64,000 nt of DNA from Pseudomonadota bacterium (GTDB taxonomy: Bacteria; Myxococcota_A; Polyangia; Polyangiales; Polyangiaceae): contig JAEXCN010000395.1 in the NCBI GenBank assembly GCA_023402175.1, forward strand, positions 1 to 64,000, given 5' to 3'. A program made the translations under genes and the position numbers. Of this stretch, positions 50,654 to 58,210 are shown piece after piece. The notes beneath the pieces are model-generated. The model had not been told where the DNA came from, searched no databases, and worked only from the letters and a program-made list of their open reading frames with translations. Every line of letters starts with the position of its first letter. Position 1 is the first letter of the stretch.

Positions 50654-50671
50654 GCGTCACTTGTGTGACGC
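50654..50671. promoter_or_regulatory. Palindromic operator-like site GCGTCAC-TTGT-GTGACGC
   Basis: Perfect 7-bp inverted repeats with a 4-nt spacer, 159 nt upstream of the operon start. The half-site TCAC/GTGA fits several dimeric regulator families. The regulator is not identified. Confidence 0.45.
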
Positions 50672-50925
50672 GAAGGAGTTGTTGGTGTCGGTCAGCGACT
50701 CGCGATCGGCCCGCGCATGCCTGAAGAAGCATCGTCGACCGTTCGATGCCGACGTTCGATGGCGAAGTGAGCATCGCGAATCGATCGCGATCGAGGCCGG
50801 TTCGCGCGCGATCACGAGAGACGCGTGCACGTCGAGCAGGCCGCCTGCAGGGCACGGGCGCAGCAGACGCGTGACGTTCGTGTGAAGCTGGGCAGTAATC
50901 GAGTCACGCCTCGAACGAGCGCTCA

Positions 50926-51060
50926 TCACGACCCGGCGGTGCGCGGACACTTCGAGGCGAGCTCGCCGCTCGTATCGGTGGCGTGTGCAGACGCCGACAC
51001 GAGGGCCAGTCTTGCGGCGAGAGAACGAGAAGCGATGATCGAAGAATCGCGAACGGGCAT
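50926..51060 (-). CDS. Possible 44-aa secreted peptide
   Basis: The ATG at 51060 has GGAGG 5 nt upstream. The product would be 44 aa with a signal-like N-terminal half (SLAARLALVSASAHA) and a short tail containing one Cys (ELASKCPRTAGS). Codon third positions are less GC-rich than in neighbouring genes. It lies in the gap before the TonB operon, on the same strand. It may be a real small gene or chance. Confidence 0.25.
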   Translation of the reverse strand: MPVRDSSIIASRSLAARLALVSASAHATDTSGELASKCPRTAGS

Positions 51061-51261
51061 TGATGCCTCCGTCGACGCGGACAGTTACTACGAGCGTCCG
51101 CGTGCCGCGCGACAGGTCGGTGCCGAGTTGGCCAAGCGTGCGCGCCAACAGCGTGACGAGATCGAGTCGTGTGGCAGCACCGAGGCGCGCTTGGCGGGTG
51201 TCACCGAGATGTTGCTGTTGGGGCATCGCAGCGTGAAGCTGGAGGGTGCCGTTAAAGGGGA

Positions 51262-51927
51262 ATGGCCAACGTTCTGGTGATCGACAGCGACGCAGGACTG
51301 CGCATCGCACTTGCGAGCGCGCTCACCGGCGCGGGGCATGAAGTCGAAACGACGTCCTCCGCGAAGGCGGGACTGGCAATTGCTCGCGTATGCGCGCCGG
51401 AGGTAATCGTCTTCGAACTGGTGCTTCCCGACGGCGACGGTCTCGATCTCTGTCGAGGGCTGCGCGCCGATCCGACCGTGCGCGCGGCGTTGCTCGTGCT
51501 CACTGGAGCGAACGACGAGGAGCTCCGGGTGCGCGCATTCGAGGCGGGCGCGGACGACTTCCTCGCGAAGCCAGCCAGCATGAGAGAGTTCGTCTTGCGA
51601 GTGCGAGCACTGGGGCGCCGCAAGAGCAAGCCACCGACCACCGAGGTGCTCTCGGTCGGAGCGCTGCGGATCAATCGCGCGGCTCGTCGAGTCGACGTCG
51701 CCGGTCTCGATGTCGATCTCACCCGGCGCGAGTTCGATCTCCTCCTGTACCTCGCCGAGCGCCCCGGTCGCGTGCAGACACGTGACGCGCTGGTCGTGAG
51801 CGTGTGGGGCGAAGTTGCGGACTCGGGACGCGTCGTCGACACGACGATCAAACGGCTCCGGAAGAAGCTCGGTGAAGCGTCGCCGGCGCTCCGCACCATC
51901 CGCGGCGTAGGCTACAAATTGGAGTGA
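51262..51927 (+). CDS. OmpR/PhoB-type regulator with Glu at the phospho-acceptor site
   Basis: 221 aa with AAAGGGG before the ATG. The receiver domain (residues 3-115) has the acidic residues D8/D10, switch residue T (LVLTGAND) and lysine (FLAKPAS). The phospho-acceptor position holds E52 in VIVFELVLPDGDG, where Asp is normal. The winged-helix output domain (about 125-220) includes LTRREFDLLLYLAERPGR and VVDTTIKRLRKKLGE with RTIRGVGYKLE. A Glu at this site often mimics the phosphorylated state, so the regulator may be active without a kinase. No histidine kinase is adjacent. It lies between the uptake operon and the ammonium transporter and could regulate either. Confidence 0.9.
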   Translation: MANVLVIDSDAGLRIALASALTGAGHEVETTSSAKAGLAIARVCAPEVIVFELVLPDGDGLDLCRGLRADPTVRAALLVLTGANDEELRVRAFEAGADDFLAKPASMREFVLRVRALGRRKSKPPTTEVLSVGALRINRAARRVDVAGLDVDLTRREFDLLLYLAERPGRVQTRDALVVSVWGEVADSGRVVDTTIKRLRKKLGEASPALRTIRGVGYKLE

Positions 51928-52030
51928 GGCATCGGCGGACGCACAGTTCGCGAAAGCGCGGCGAAACACGCGCGAAACACGCGCGGACCCATGCTCAGGA
52001 TGAGGGGACGGAAGCTCCGTCGACATCCGC

Positions 52031-53260
52031 ATGAGGATCAACGCTGGTGACACCGCCTGGCTGCTCGTGAGCGCAGCGCTCGTTCTGCTGATGACTCCTG
52101 CGCTCGCGCTCTTCTACGGCGGCATGGTCCGCAAGAAGAACGTCCTGTCGACCCTGATGTTTTCGCTCACGGCGATCCCGATCGTGAGCGTCGTCTGGGC
52201 CGCGTGCGGCTACTCGCTCGCATTCGGGCCTTCGCACGGCGGCATCATCGGTTCGTTTTCGTCCGTCGGCCTCGGCGATCTCACCACGACGGCGCACGGC
52301 AGCGTGCCCACGCTCGCCTTTTGTGCGTTCCAGATGATGTTCGCGGTGATCACGCCCGCGTTGATCTCGGGTGCGTTCGCCGAGCGCATGCGGTTCTCTG
52401 CGTACATCCTGTTCGTCACGCTCTGGTCGCTCCTCGTGTACATCCCAGTCGCGCACTGGGTCTGGGCCGAGGACGGCTGGCTCTGCGAGCTCGGTGCGCT
52501 CGACTTCGCCGGCGGTACGGTCGTCCATCTCACGGCCGGTGCATCGGCGCTCGTCTGCGCGATCGTCATCGGCAAGCGCCTCGAATACCCGCAAAAGCGG
52601 CCGCTCCCGCACAACTTGACGATGACGCTCTCGGGCGCGGGCCTGCTGTGGTTCGGCTGGTTCGGCTTCAATGCAGGCAGCGCGCTCACGAGCGGCTGGC
52701 TCGCGGCGCTCGCGTTCGTGACGACGCACCTCGGCGCGTCCGGCGGCGCCCTCGGATGGCTCGTCGTCGAGTGGAAACACCGTGGGAAGCCGACCGCGCT
52801 CGGCGTCGCGTCGGGCCTCGTGGCCGGCCTCGTCGCGATCACGCCCGCTGCCGGGTTCGTCTCGCCCGTGTCCGCGATCGTGATCGGCTTCGCCGCGTCG
52901 TGCGTCTGCTATCTCGCAGTGCTCGCGAAGTACAAGTACGGCTACGACGACTCGCTCGATGCTTTCGGCGTGCACGGGGTCGGTGGCCTGACCGGCGCGA
53001 TCCTCACGGGCGTGTTCGCGGTGAAGCGTACGTTCCCCGGCGTCGTCGATCCGGTGGGCGCTGACGGTCTCCTCGCGGGCAACGTGAAGCTGCTTGGCGT
53101 CCAGGTCCTCGCCTGTACCGTATCGGCGGCGTATGCAGCGCTCGTGACATGGGGCTTGCTCAGGCTGACGGACAAGCTCGTCGGCATCCGCGTCCCCGTG
53201 TCGGACGAGCGCGAAGGGCTCGACACGACACAACACGGCGAAGAGGGGTACGCGGGCTGA
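52031..53260 (+). CDS. amt: Ammonium transporter (Amt family)
   Basis: 409 aa, eleven predicted helices. The start AGDTAWLLVSAALVLLMTP and FYGGMVRKKNVLSTLM is characteristic. The twin histidines are in GGTVVHLTAGASALV and FGVHGVGGLTGAI. The conserved cytoplasmic DxFGVHGVGG block and AVKRTFPG loop are present. It conducts ammonium across the inner membrane. No glnK/glnB gene is adjacent, unlike in most amt loci. It follows the E52 response regulator by 103 nt on the same strand. The start ATG has no obvious Shine-Dalgarno. Confidence 0.95.
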   Translation: MRINAGDTAWLLVSAALVLLMTPALALFYGGMVRKKNVLSTLMFSLTAIPIVSVVWAACGYSLAFGPSHGGIIGSFSSVGLGDLTTTAHGSVPTLAFCAFQMMFAVITPALISGAFAERMRFSAYILFVTLWSLLVYIPVAHWVWAEDGWLCELGALDFAGGTVVHLTAGASALVCAIVIGKRLEYPQKRPLPHNLTMTLSGAGLLWFGWFGFNAGSALTSGWLAALAFVTTHLGASGGALGWLVVEWKHRGKPTALGVASGLVAGLVAITPAAGFVSPVSAIVIGFAASCVCYLAVLAKYKYGYDDSLDAFGVHGVGGLTGAILTGVFAVKRTFPGVVDPVGADGLLAGNVKLLGVQVLACTVSAAYAALVTWGLLRLTDKLVGIRVPVSDEREGLDTTQHGEEGYAG

Positions 53261-53537
53261 TCGGCTCACGCGACGAGGTCATCTCGGCCATCGTCCCGAG
53301 GAGCTGCGCGCTCCAGGACCTGAAGAACGCCGAGCCGCGGAACGAAGCTCGTCGTCCCGGCATCGGGTCGGTGGCGACGGATGACGACGCGTCCGGTTGT
53401 GACATCCACCCTCGACGTGCTCGTGGGATGGCGTTCTTTGCCACGCGGCGAGGCGTTGACTTCGATGTATAGAGGCGAAGACTCGAGAGGGGCGTCTCAC
53501 CGTCTCATCGAACAGACTCGAAGCAAGCGGAGCAGCC

Positions 53538-54242
53538 ATGTCTGACAGGACGCGCGAGGCGAGCCGGGCGCCTCGACCCACGACGGTTCTCGATCCCCTG
53601 CGCCCGGCCGTCGTCGTGCGCCGTCGTGTTTACGATGCTACGCCGGACGAGATGGACGCGCAGCCTCCGCGCGCGTTCACGACCGCGTCGACGCCGATGT
53701 CGGAGGAAGACGAGGGCGGGCCGCCGTCCTCGATCAACGTTGCTCGCGCGCTCGCCTCCTTGCGTGGCGACGAGCTCAGGCGCGTCGAAGAGATCGTCGC
53801 TGCCGACGAACGCGCCGAGAAGCCGAAGCCGGCCGCCGAGGCCGCGCCCGAGCCGCCGACCTCCGCTCGAGCGGTACCGACGCTGGTCCTCGGAAAGACG
53901 ATCGCGCTCTCGGAGCTCGCCAATCGGATGGGCGTCTCGAGCAGCGAGCTTCCGGCGACGCTCGTCGCGCGCGGGTTCTATGCGCTCACCGCGAAGACCG
54001 TGCTGCCTCGCGAGACGGCGCGCGTCATCGCCGAGATGTCTGGCTGGCGCGTCGAGGACGCACCGCCCGAGCAGGAAGAGCCGACACCCGTGAAGAGCGG
54101 GGTGCGCTCGCGCATCGCGAGGAAGCCGAAGATGCGCGGCAAGGCCAAGGTCAAGGCGAAGACCGCGACCAAGGCCAAGGCGAAGCCGACGAAGGTCAAG
54201 CCGTCGAAGGCAAAGCCTGCCAAGCGTCGGCTCGCGCGCTGA
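53538..54242 (+). CDS. IF2N-domain protein with histone H1-like Lys/Ala tail
   Basis: 234 aa with GGAG 8 nt before the ATG. After a polar N-terminal part, about residues 117-170 (IALSELANRMGVSSSELPAT, LPRETARVIAEMSG) match the small IF2-N fold found at the N-terminus of bacterial initiation factor 2. The last 50 residues are a basic tail of KAKAK, KVKPSKAKPAK repeats ending RRLAR, like histone H1 or nucleoid proteins. No IF2 GTPase is present. Binding of DNA or RNA is likely from the tail; the role of the IF2-N fold outside IF2 is unknown. A TATAGA at 53468 may be part of its promoter. Confidence 0.75.
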   Translation: MSDRTREASRAPRPTTVLDPLRPAVVVRRRVYDATPDEMDAQPPRAFTTASTPMSEEDEGGPPSSINVARALASLRGDELRRVEEIVAADERAEKPKPAAEAAPEPPTSARAVPTLVLGKTIALSELANRMGVSSSELPATLVARGFYALTAKTVLPRETARVIAEMSGWRVEDAPPEQEEPTPVKSGVRSRIARKPKMRGKAKVKAKTATKAKAKPTKVKPSKAKPAKRRLAR

Positions 54243-54280
54243 AGCGTCGCCGAGGAAGGACGAGATCGACGCGCTCGCGC

Positions 54281-54835
54281 TCAGCCGGCTTCGGTGAAGA
54301 CGACGTCGAACAGGATCTCGACCGAGTCCTTGACCCGGAACGCGTTCATCGGACCTTTCACCGGATCGGATCCGATCGCATCGAGGGAGAGGTCGAACGT
54401 GCCGGAGACGCGCGCGCCAGCCCCGCCGTCGGCCTCGAGGCGAACCGGGACCGAGCGCTCGACCACGCGACCGTTGGGCGGAACGATGCGGACGCGCGCA
54501 CGTCCATCCTCGAGCGCTGCATCGAGGCGCAGGACGGAATCCGGATCTGATGCGTGAAAGACCTCGCGGCGCATCTTGCGGAGGACGTCCTCGCGATCGG
54601 ACGGCGAGAGGCCGTCGGGATCGACGTGGCCGTGCTTCAACGTCCCGGCGACGTCGATCTTCGCGATCGGGACCTCGAGGTGGCCCGAGCCCTTGTTCTC
54701 CGCGCCCCGTTCGGCCGCGCCCCGGACGTCGCGACACACGAGCTCGAGGTCGTGCGCGAGCCGCGAAAGCAGGCCCTGCGCAAAGGTCCGGATGCGGACG
54801 CGAGACTTGTCGGGATCGACGGCGAGCTTCGTCAC
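54281..54835 (-). CDS. YceI-like domain protein
   Basis: 184 aa from a GTG at 54835. The sequence opens with KLAVDPDKSRVRIRTFAQGL and contains HDLELVCRDV, LSPSDREDVLRKMRREVFHA and a beta-strand pattern typical of the YceI lipocalin-like barrel (PF04264). It lacks a signal peptide, so a cytoplasmic location is implied, unlike many YceI proteins. Members bind long isoprenoids or other lipids. It is convergent with the IF2N-domain gene and divergent from the glutathione transferase. Confidence 0.75.
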   Translation of the reverse strand: MTKLAVDPDKSRVRIRTFAQGLLSRLAHDLELVCRDVRGAAERGAENKGSGHLEVPIAKIDVAGTLKHGHVDPDGLSPSDREDVLRKMRREVFHASDPDSVLRLDAALEDGRARVRIVPPNGRVVERSVPVRLEADGGAGARVSGTFDLSLDAIGSDPVKGPMNAFRVKDSVEILFDVVFTEAG

Positions 54836-54970
54836 GCCGTGAGCATAGCGCGAACGACATTGTCGGACGGGGAGGGATCGGAGCAGGACCTTGCTGCGTG
54901 CAGCTCTTCGCTCGAGGCATTCATGCGTGCGTCAGACGCGACGTACTCGAAGACAGGCGCGTCCACTGGG

Positions 54971-54976
54971 TATACT
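54971..54976 (+). promoter_or_regulatory. TATACT, candidate -10 of a leaderless promoter
   Basis: A strong -10-like hexamer ending 8 nt before the glutathione transferase ATG at 54985, with no Shine-Dalgarno between (CCGCCGCC). The -35 region is not obvious. Confidence 0.45.
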
Positions 54977-54984
54977 CCGCCGCC

Positions 54985-55713
54985 ATGCGCCGAACCCTCT
55001 ACGGCCTCATGCAGTCACCCTGGACGGAGCGTGCCCGCTGGGCGCTCGATCATCACGGCGTGACGTACGCGTACCACGAGCACGTGCCGATGCTGGGCGA
55101 GGTACTTCTCCGGAGGAAGGCGCGAACGAGCAAGGCGAGTGTGCCGCTCCTGGCGGACGGCGACGACGTCGTGATGGGCTCGTTCGAGATCGCGAAGCAC
55201 GCGGAGAAGATCGGTCGCGGGGCGCCGCTGTTCCCGCGCGACAAGGATGCCGAGGTCGCGCATTGGGCGGACGTCGCCGAGCGGATGACGCGCGCTGGCC
55301 GTGTATGGCTCTTCAGCCGGTTCGGGAAGCGCAAGGCCGCGCAGGCCGAGGCGCTGCCGTCGTTCGTCCCGGGCGGGCTGCGCGGCGCCTTTGCCCCGTC
55401 CGCGGGGATGGCGATCCGCTTTCTCGCGAAGAAGTACGACGTCTCGGAGAACGCGGAGGCAGAGGTCGAGCACACGCTTCGCCCCTTGCTGCTCGACCTG
55501 CGCGCAGCGATCGGGAAGGGGACGTACCTCCTCGCTCCGTCGAGCTTCAGCTTCGCTGACGTCGCGATGGCGTCGACGCTGCATGTGGTCCGGCCGCGCG
55601 AGAGGCTGCAGCTCGGTCCCGCGATGCGCGAAGCGTGGACGAACGAAGCGCTGGCGGAGGAGTTCGGCGATCTGCTCACGTGGCGCGACGCGATCTACGC
55701 GAAGCACCGCTGA
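54985..55713 (+). CDS. Glutathione S-transferase family protein
   Basis: 242 aa from the ATG at 54985. The thioredoxin-like N-domain has LYGLMQSPWTERARWALDHH, with SPWTER at the usual active-site Ser/Cys position, and TSKASVPLLADGDDVVMGSF, the cis-proline and glutathione-contact segment. The helical C-domain (about residues 95-240) contains the FSFADVAMASTL capping-box motif typical of GSTs. It may conjugate glutathione to electrophiles or have another thiol role; myxobacterial substrates are unknown. The gene is monocistronic and ends 10 nt from the convergent kinase gene. Confidence 0.85.
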   Translation: MRRTLYGLMQSPWTERARWALDHHGVTYAYHEHVPMLGEVLLRRKARTSKASVPLLADGDDVVMGSFEIAKHAEKIGRGAPLFPRDKDAEVAHWADVAERMTRAGRVWLFSRFGKRKAAQAEALPSFVPGGLRGAFAPSAGMAIRFLAKKYDVSENAEAEVEHTLRPLLLDLRAAIGKGTYLLAPSSFSFADVAMASTLHVVRPRERLQLGPAMREAWTNEALAEEFGDLLTWRDAIYAKHR

Positions 55714-55723
55714 GCAGAGGTCC

Positions 55724-58192
55724 TCACAGCACGCTGGGCACGCTGGTAGAGGAGCGAGCGTCGATCGCGGCGACGACGCGGCTCGCGCGCAGGGCGATTC
55801 GACCGCGGATAGTCACGAAATCGGGCTCGTTCCGGAGCGGCGCGAAGAGCGGACACCGATCGAGCCAAACGATGTCGATGATGCCGTTGCCGTCCGCCGA
55901 GCGAAGCGCCTCGAGCGCTTCGGTGTGCATCCCCACATACGCGAACATCTCGGCTCGGAGCTGGGCGTTGAAGGCCGCACGACGCGGAGGCCGCGATGCG
56001 TCCACGGGCAACAGTCGATCGAGGTACGCGCGATTGCGGAGCAGGGCCACTTCACCGAGCGGCACCTTCAGCATGTGCTCGAGCGCGAACTGCGCCGTCG
56101 CTGGCAGGCTCATCGTGGCGAGCAGCTCCTGGAGTCGCTTCGCCGCTTCGACGTCGCGCCGCCACGTCGCGTTCCGTGCCTGGATCGCGAACCACGGCGC
56201 GGCGTCGCCGGGGTGACTCGGCATCGGTCCGAGCGCCTCCAACATGGCGTCCTGCTCGCCGAGCATCGAGCGGAGCCGCGCGATCTGCTGCCGTGGCTGC
56301 ACCGTCTCGGGATCGATCGCGCCCGCGCGCCGCCACAGCGCGACGGCGTCGTCGACTCTGCCCACCTCGCCCATGACCCGAGCGAACCAGTCGAGCGCAT
56401 CGATCGAGTTCGGCGCGACCGCCAGCGCCGAACGCAAGAATCGAACGGCAGCATCACCTTCCTGATTCTGGAGGTGAATCAGCGCGAGCGCTGTTTTCGC
56501 TTCCGCCTGCTTCGGATCGAGCTCCGCGGCCCGCGCCGCGAGCGCGCCCGCCCGATCGGCGGCCTCGCGTCCGAACGATCCGACGCCGTACGCGCGCACG
56601 CTCTCGGCGGGCTCACGTGCATAGGCCTCCATCCCGTACACGCGCGCGAGCGCCAGCGCATACGTGCCCATGATGCGGGCATCGTCAGGAGCGCGTTCGT
56701 GCGCACGCGAGAGCAGCTCGACGGCGTCGCGCACGGCCTCGTGCCAGCCGCGGCGCATGAGGAAGCGTCCGCGGAGGAACAGGTCTTCTGCTTCGGGATC
56801 GGCCGCGCGTGGCTTGCTCTCACCGAGCTCGACCGTGAGCGCACGCGCGATCGCATGCGCAGCGTCGTCGGCGATCGAGAGGACCTGCGCCGGAGCACGA
56901 TCGAATCTGCGCGCCCAGAGCTGGAACCCATCCTCGACGGAGATGAGGCGGAACGCTGCGCGCACGGTCTCGCCGAGGCGCCGGAGCGAAGCGTCGACCA
57001 CGACGTCCGCCCCCAGGGATCGACCAACCTCGCGGACGTCGCGCTTGCCGTCGGTGTAGCGGGCCGTGTCGCCGCGCGGTCGCACGAGGAGCCCGGGAAC
57101 GACGCTGAGGAGATCGATGACGTCCTCGTTCACGTTCTCGACGAGGTACGCGTCCTCCGGCGGACCGAGGTTGAGGACTGGCAGCACCGCGAGGACGCGG
57201 GCCCCGTTCGCCCGCTGCGGGCGAGCTGCAGCCGCTACAGGCGAGAGCGGAATCGTCCCCGAGGACGCGGGCTTCGCGAGCACCGACGTCGCCGATCCGA
57301 TACCGAGCGCCTCGAGCGCGCTTGCCGTCTCCTCCGCGCTCGCGAAGCGGTCGTCGCGTCGCCGCGCCATGAGCTTCAGGATGAGCTCGGCCATCGGCCC
57401 GGGCAGGTTGGGCATCACCGAGCGCGCGTCCGGCGGCGGCTTGAGGAGCCGGCCGGCAGCGACGGTGACGATCGTGTCGCCTTGCCAGGCCATGTGGCCG
57501 GTCACGAGCTCGTAGAGCATCGTTCCGAGCGCATAGAGATCGGCGCGCGCGTCGAGATCGGCCGCGCCCTCGACCTGCTCCGGCGCCATGTACGCGGGCG
57601 TTCCGACGATCCCCCCGACCGTCCGCGAGCGCTCGCCTCCGGCGTAGGCTCGCGCGATCCCGAAGTCGGTGATCACCGCGTGCCCGTCCTTCGCGACGAT
57701 CACGTTTTCGGGCTTGAGATCACGATGAAGGACGCTGGCGGCATGAGCTGCCGCGAGCCCGGCACACACGTCGAGCGCGAGCCGGACGACGTCGGCGAGC
57801 GGCAAGCGTCCTTTCCGCGCGAGGAGCGCGCCGAGCATCTCGCCCTCGATGAACTCCATCGTCAGGAAGCGATCGCCACCGTCCTCGCCGATGTCGTACG
57901 TGCGCGCGACGTTTCTGTGCGTGACCCGCCGCGCGAGCTTCACTTCGCGGCGGAAGCGCTCGACCATGTCGGGCGACGCGAGCTCCTTCTTGAGGACCTT
58001 GAGGGCGACGATCTCGTCGAGCTCTCGATCGCGCGCGCGATAGACCGTGCCCATCGCGCCTGCGCCGAGCATTCCGAGCAGCTCGTACCGTCCGGCCAGC
58101 AGCTTTGGTGATTCTTCCGGCGACGTGGCGCGCGGTTCGGCCGCTTCGAGCGATGCCGAAATGGTTCGCGCCTGGGGATCGGCGTCACTCAT
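55724..58192 (-). CDS. Ser/Thr protein kinase with TolB-like and TPR regions
   Basis: 822 aa. The kinase domain spans about residues 36-295: glycine loop LGAGAMGTVY, catalytic K65 (VALKVLKKE), HRDLKPEN with D158, DFG at 176-178 (ITDFGIARAY), then GTPAYMAPEQVEG. This is a complete Hanks-type kinase. A linker leads to a region like the TolB/FlgO-type adenylate-cyclase-associated domain (about 330-440; VLAVLPVLNLGPPEDAYLVE). About 460-800 is helical TPR sequence (AAELDPKQAEAKTALALIHL). No membrane helix is seen, so it is cytoplasmic. Such kinase-TPR proteins are abundant in myxobacteria; the signal and substrates are unknown. Confidence 0.93.
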   Translation of the reverse strand: MSDADPQARTISASLEAAEPRATSPEESPKLLAGRYELLGMLGAGAMGTVYRARDRELDEIVALKVLKKELASPDMVERFRREVKLARRVTHRNVARTYDIGEDGGDRFLTMEFIEGEMLGALLARKGRLPLADVVRLALDVCAGLAAAHAASVLHRDLKPENVIVAKDGHAVITDFGIARAYAGGERSRTVGGIVGTPAYMAPEQVEGAADLDARADLYALGTMLYELVTGHMAWQGDTIVTVAAGRLLKPPPDARSVMPNLPGPMAELILKLMARRRDDRFASAEETASALEALGIGSATSVLAKPASSGTIPLSPVAAAARPQRANGARVLAVLPVLNLGPPEDAYLVENVNEDVIDLLSVVPGLLVRPRGDTARYTDGKRDVREVGRSLGADVVVDASLRRLGETVRAAFRLISVEDGFQLWARRFDRAPAQVLSIADDAAHAIARALTVELGESKPRAADPEAEDLFLRGRFLMRRGWHEAVRDAVELLSRAHERAPDDARIMGTYALALARVYGMEAYAREPAESVRAYGVGSFGREAADRAGALAARAAELDPKQAEAKTALALIHLQNQEGDAAVRFLRSALAVAPNSIDALDWFARVMGEVGRVDDAVALWRRAGAIDPETVQPRQQIARLRSMLGEQDAMLEALGPMPSHPGDAAPWFAIQARNATWRRDVEAAKRLQELLATMSLPATAQFALEHMLKVPLGEVALLRNRAYLDRLLPVDASRPPRRAAFNAQLRAEMFAYVGMHTEALEALRSADGNGIIDIVWLDRCPLFAPLRNEPDFVTIRGRIALRASRVVAAIDARSSTSVPSVL

Positions 58193-58204
58193 CGTGCACC
58201 GCCG

Positions 58205-58210
58205 AGCGTA
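58205..58210 (-). promoter_or_regulatory. TACGCT, candidate -10 of the kinase gene
   Basis: Read on the minus strand, TACGCT ends 12 nt before the kinase ATG at 58192, with no Shine-Dalgarno between. It overlaps the end of the intergenic gap to the RNase gene. Confidence 0.25.

Larger units (their letters stand above)
50496..51261. other. Long regulatory gap upstream of the TonB operon
   Basis: 766 nt without a convincing long gene. Translations in all frames are Arg-rich or overlap known genes. It contains the leader of the leftward operon, two perfect inverted repeats (50510-50530 and 50654-50671), and one short open frame with a good Shine-Dalgarno (50926-51060, minus). The right end must contain the promoter of the response regulator at 51262. 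Confidence 0.5.

Noticed and set aside
50825..51280. 151-codon frame upstream of the response regulator
   Set aside because: No recognisable domain, no ribosome binding site, and it overlaps the well-supported regulator start.
50657..51310. 217-codon minus-strand frame in the same gap
   Set aside because: Arg-rich, overlaps the regulator, no Shine-Dalgarno; composition typical of a spurious frame.
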